From Bacteroidota bacterium (GTDB taxonomy: Bacteria; Bacteroidota; Bacteroidia; Bacteroidales; Paludibacteraceae), in contig JAJZHJ010000106.1 in assembly GCA_021804525.1 (NCBI GenBank), positions 1-5,658 of the forward strand: 5,658 nucleotides of DNA, in the 5' to 3' direction. The notes under the pieces are model-generated. The model saw only the letters and a list, made by a program, of their open reading frames with translations, did not search any database and was not told the origin of the DNA. This document shows, one piece after another, positions 5,566-5,658 of this stretch. A program made the translations under genes and the position numbers. Every line of letters begins with the position of its first letter. Within the stretch, counting starts at the first letter, position 1.

Positions 5566-5581
5566 TTGAATAACCATTCAA
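5566..5581. other. Short inverted repeat in the leader of the TPR/AraC regulator gene
   Basis: TTGAAT (5566-5571) and ATTCAA (5576-5581) are perfect inverse complements around AACC. The site is between the predicted transcription start (near 5593) and the ATG at 5507. It could be an operator half-site pair, for example for autoregulation, or a weak leader hairpin. Six-bp arms are short enough to be chance. Confidence 0.3.
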
Positions 5582-5599
5582 CCCTATTCACCTTCGCTG

Positions 5600-5629
5600 C
5601 AAAATTAATAATTATTTTTCACATACACA
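5600..5629 (-). promoter_or_regulatory. Candidate Bacteroidota-type promoter of the TPR/AraC regulator gene
   Basis: On the minus strand TAATTTTG (5607-5600) matches the -7 consensus TAnnTTTG. TGTG (5629-5626) is a one-mismatch -33 TTTG at an 18-bp spacer. Transcription would start near 5593. The leader to the ATG at 5507 would be about 85 nt. The rest of 5508-5658 contains no other recognisable feature. Confidence 0.5.
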
Positions 5630-5658
5630 TAGGTAACGAATCGTGGTTGAAACTGATG

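Overview
The window looks like a chromosomal stretch from a member of the Bacteroidota, probably the order Bacteroidales. The signs are moderate AT-richness, weak Shine-Dalgarno sequences, promoter elements of the Bacteroidota type (TAnnTTTG at -7), a BspA-type leucine-rich-repeat exported protein with a sorting-like tail, a LytTR regulator, and a TPR/transmembrane/AraC-type HTH regulator. No species can be named from sequence alone. Every gene I can support is on the minus strand, so the biological reading order runs from high to low coordinates.

Layout in transcription order. (1) 5508-5658 is the upstream region of the first gene, with a candidate promoter (TAATTTTG at 5607-5600) and a small inverted repeat in the expected leader. 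(2) 5507-3597 encodes a membrane-spanning one-component regulator: signal peptide, TPR array, one transmembrane helix, cytoplasmic AraC-type HTH. It ends in a clear intrinsic terminator (3566-3540). (3) 3105-3539 is non-coding. It holds the candidate promoter of the next unit, overlapped by a -7-like box on the other strand, and a set of nested inverted repeats at 3245-3311. (4) 3104-2343 encodes a LytTR DNA-binding regulator. Its receiver-like domain has lost the phosphoacceptor Asp, the acidic pair and the conserved Lys. (5) 71 bp later, 2271-1204 encodes a secreted or surface BspA-type LRR protein, probably co-transcribed with the regulator. (6) 565-1203 is largely non-coding. It contains an array of about ten to eleven exactly phased 21-bp repeats (916-1137) centred on the palindrome AACTGTACAGTT. 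The array can be read as heptads on the minus strand, but one unit carries an in-frame TGA. (7) 564-1 is the 5' part of an uncharacterised protein (helical N-terminal part, Pro/Ser/Thr linker, probable beta-sandwich C-terminal part) that runs off the window.

Functional picture (inference). Two regulators sit beside a surface LRR protein. Both depart from classical two-component signalling: one couples a periplasmic TPR sensor directly to a cytoplasmic HTH, and the other is a LytTR protein that probably cannot be phosphorylated. The least explained element is the 21-bp array. Its period equals the spacing of LytTR direct-repeat operators, and one neighbouring pair of units fits the published LytTR consensus exactly with a 12-bp gap. 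It could therefore be an operator array for a LytTR protein, a decaying heptad-repeat gene, or both. No mobile element, CRISPR array, tRNA or rRNA was seen.
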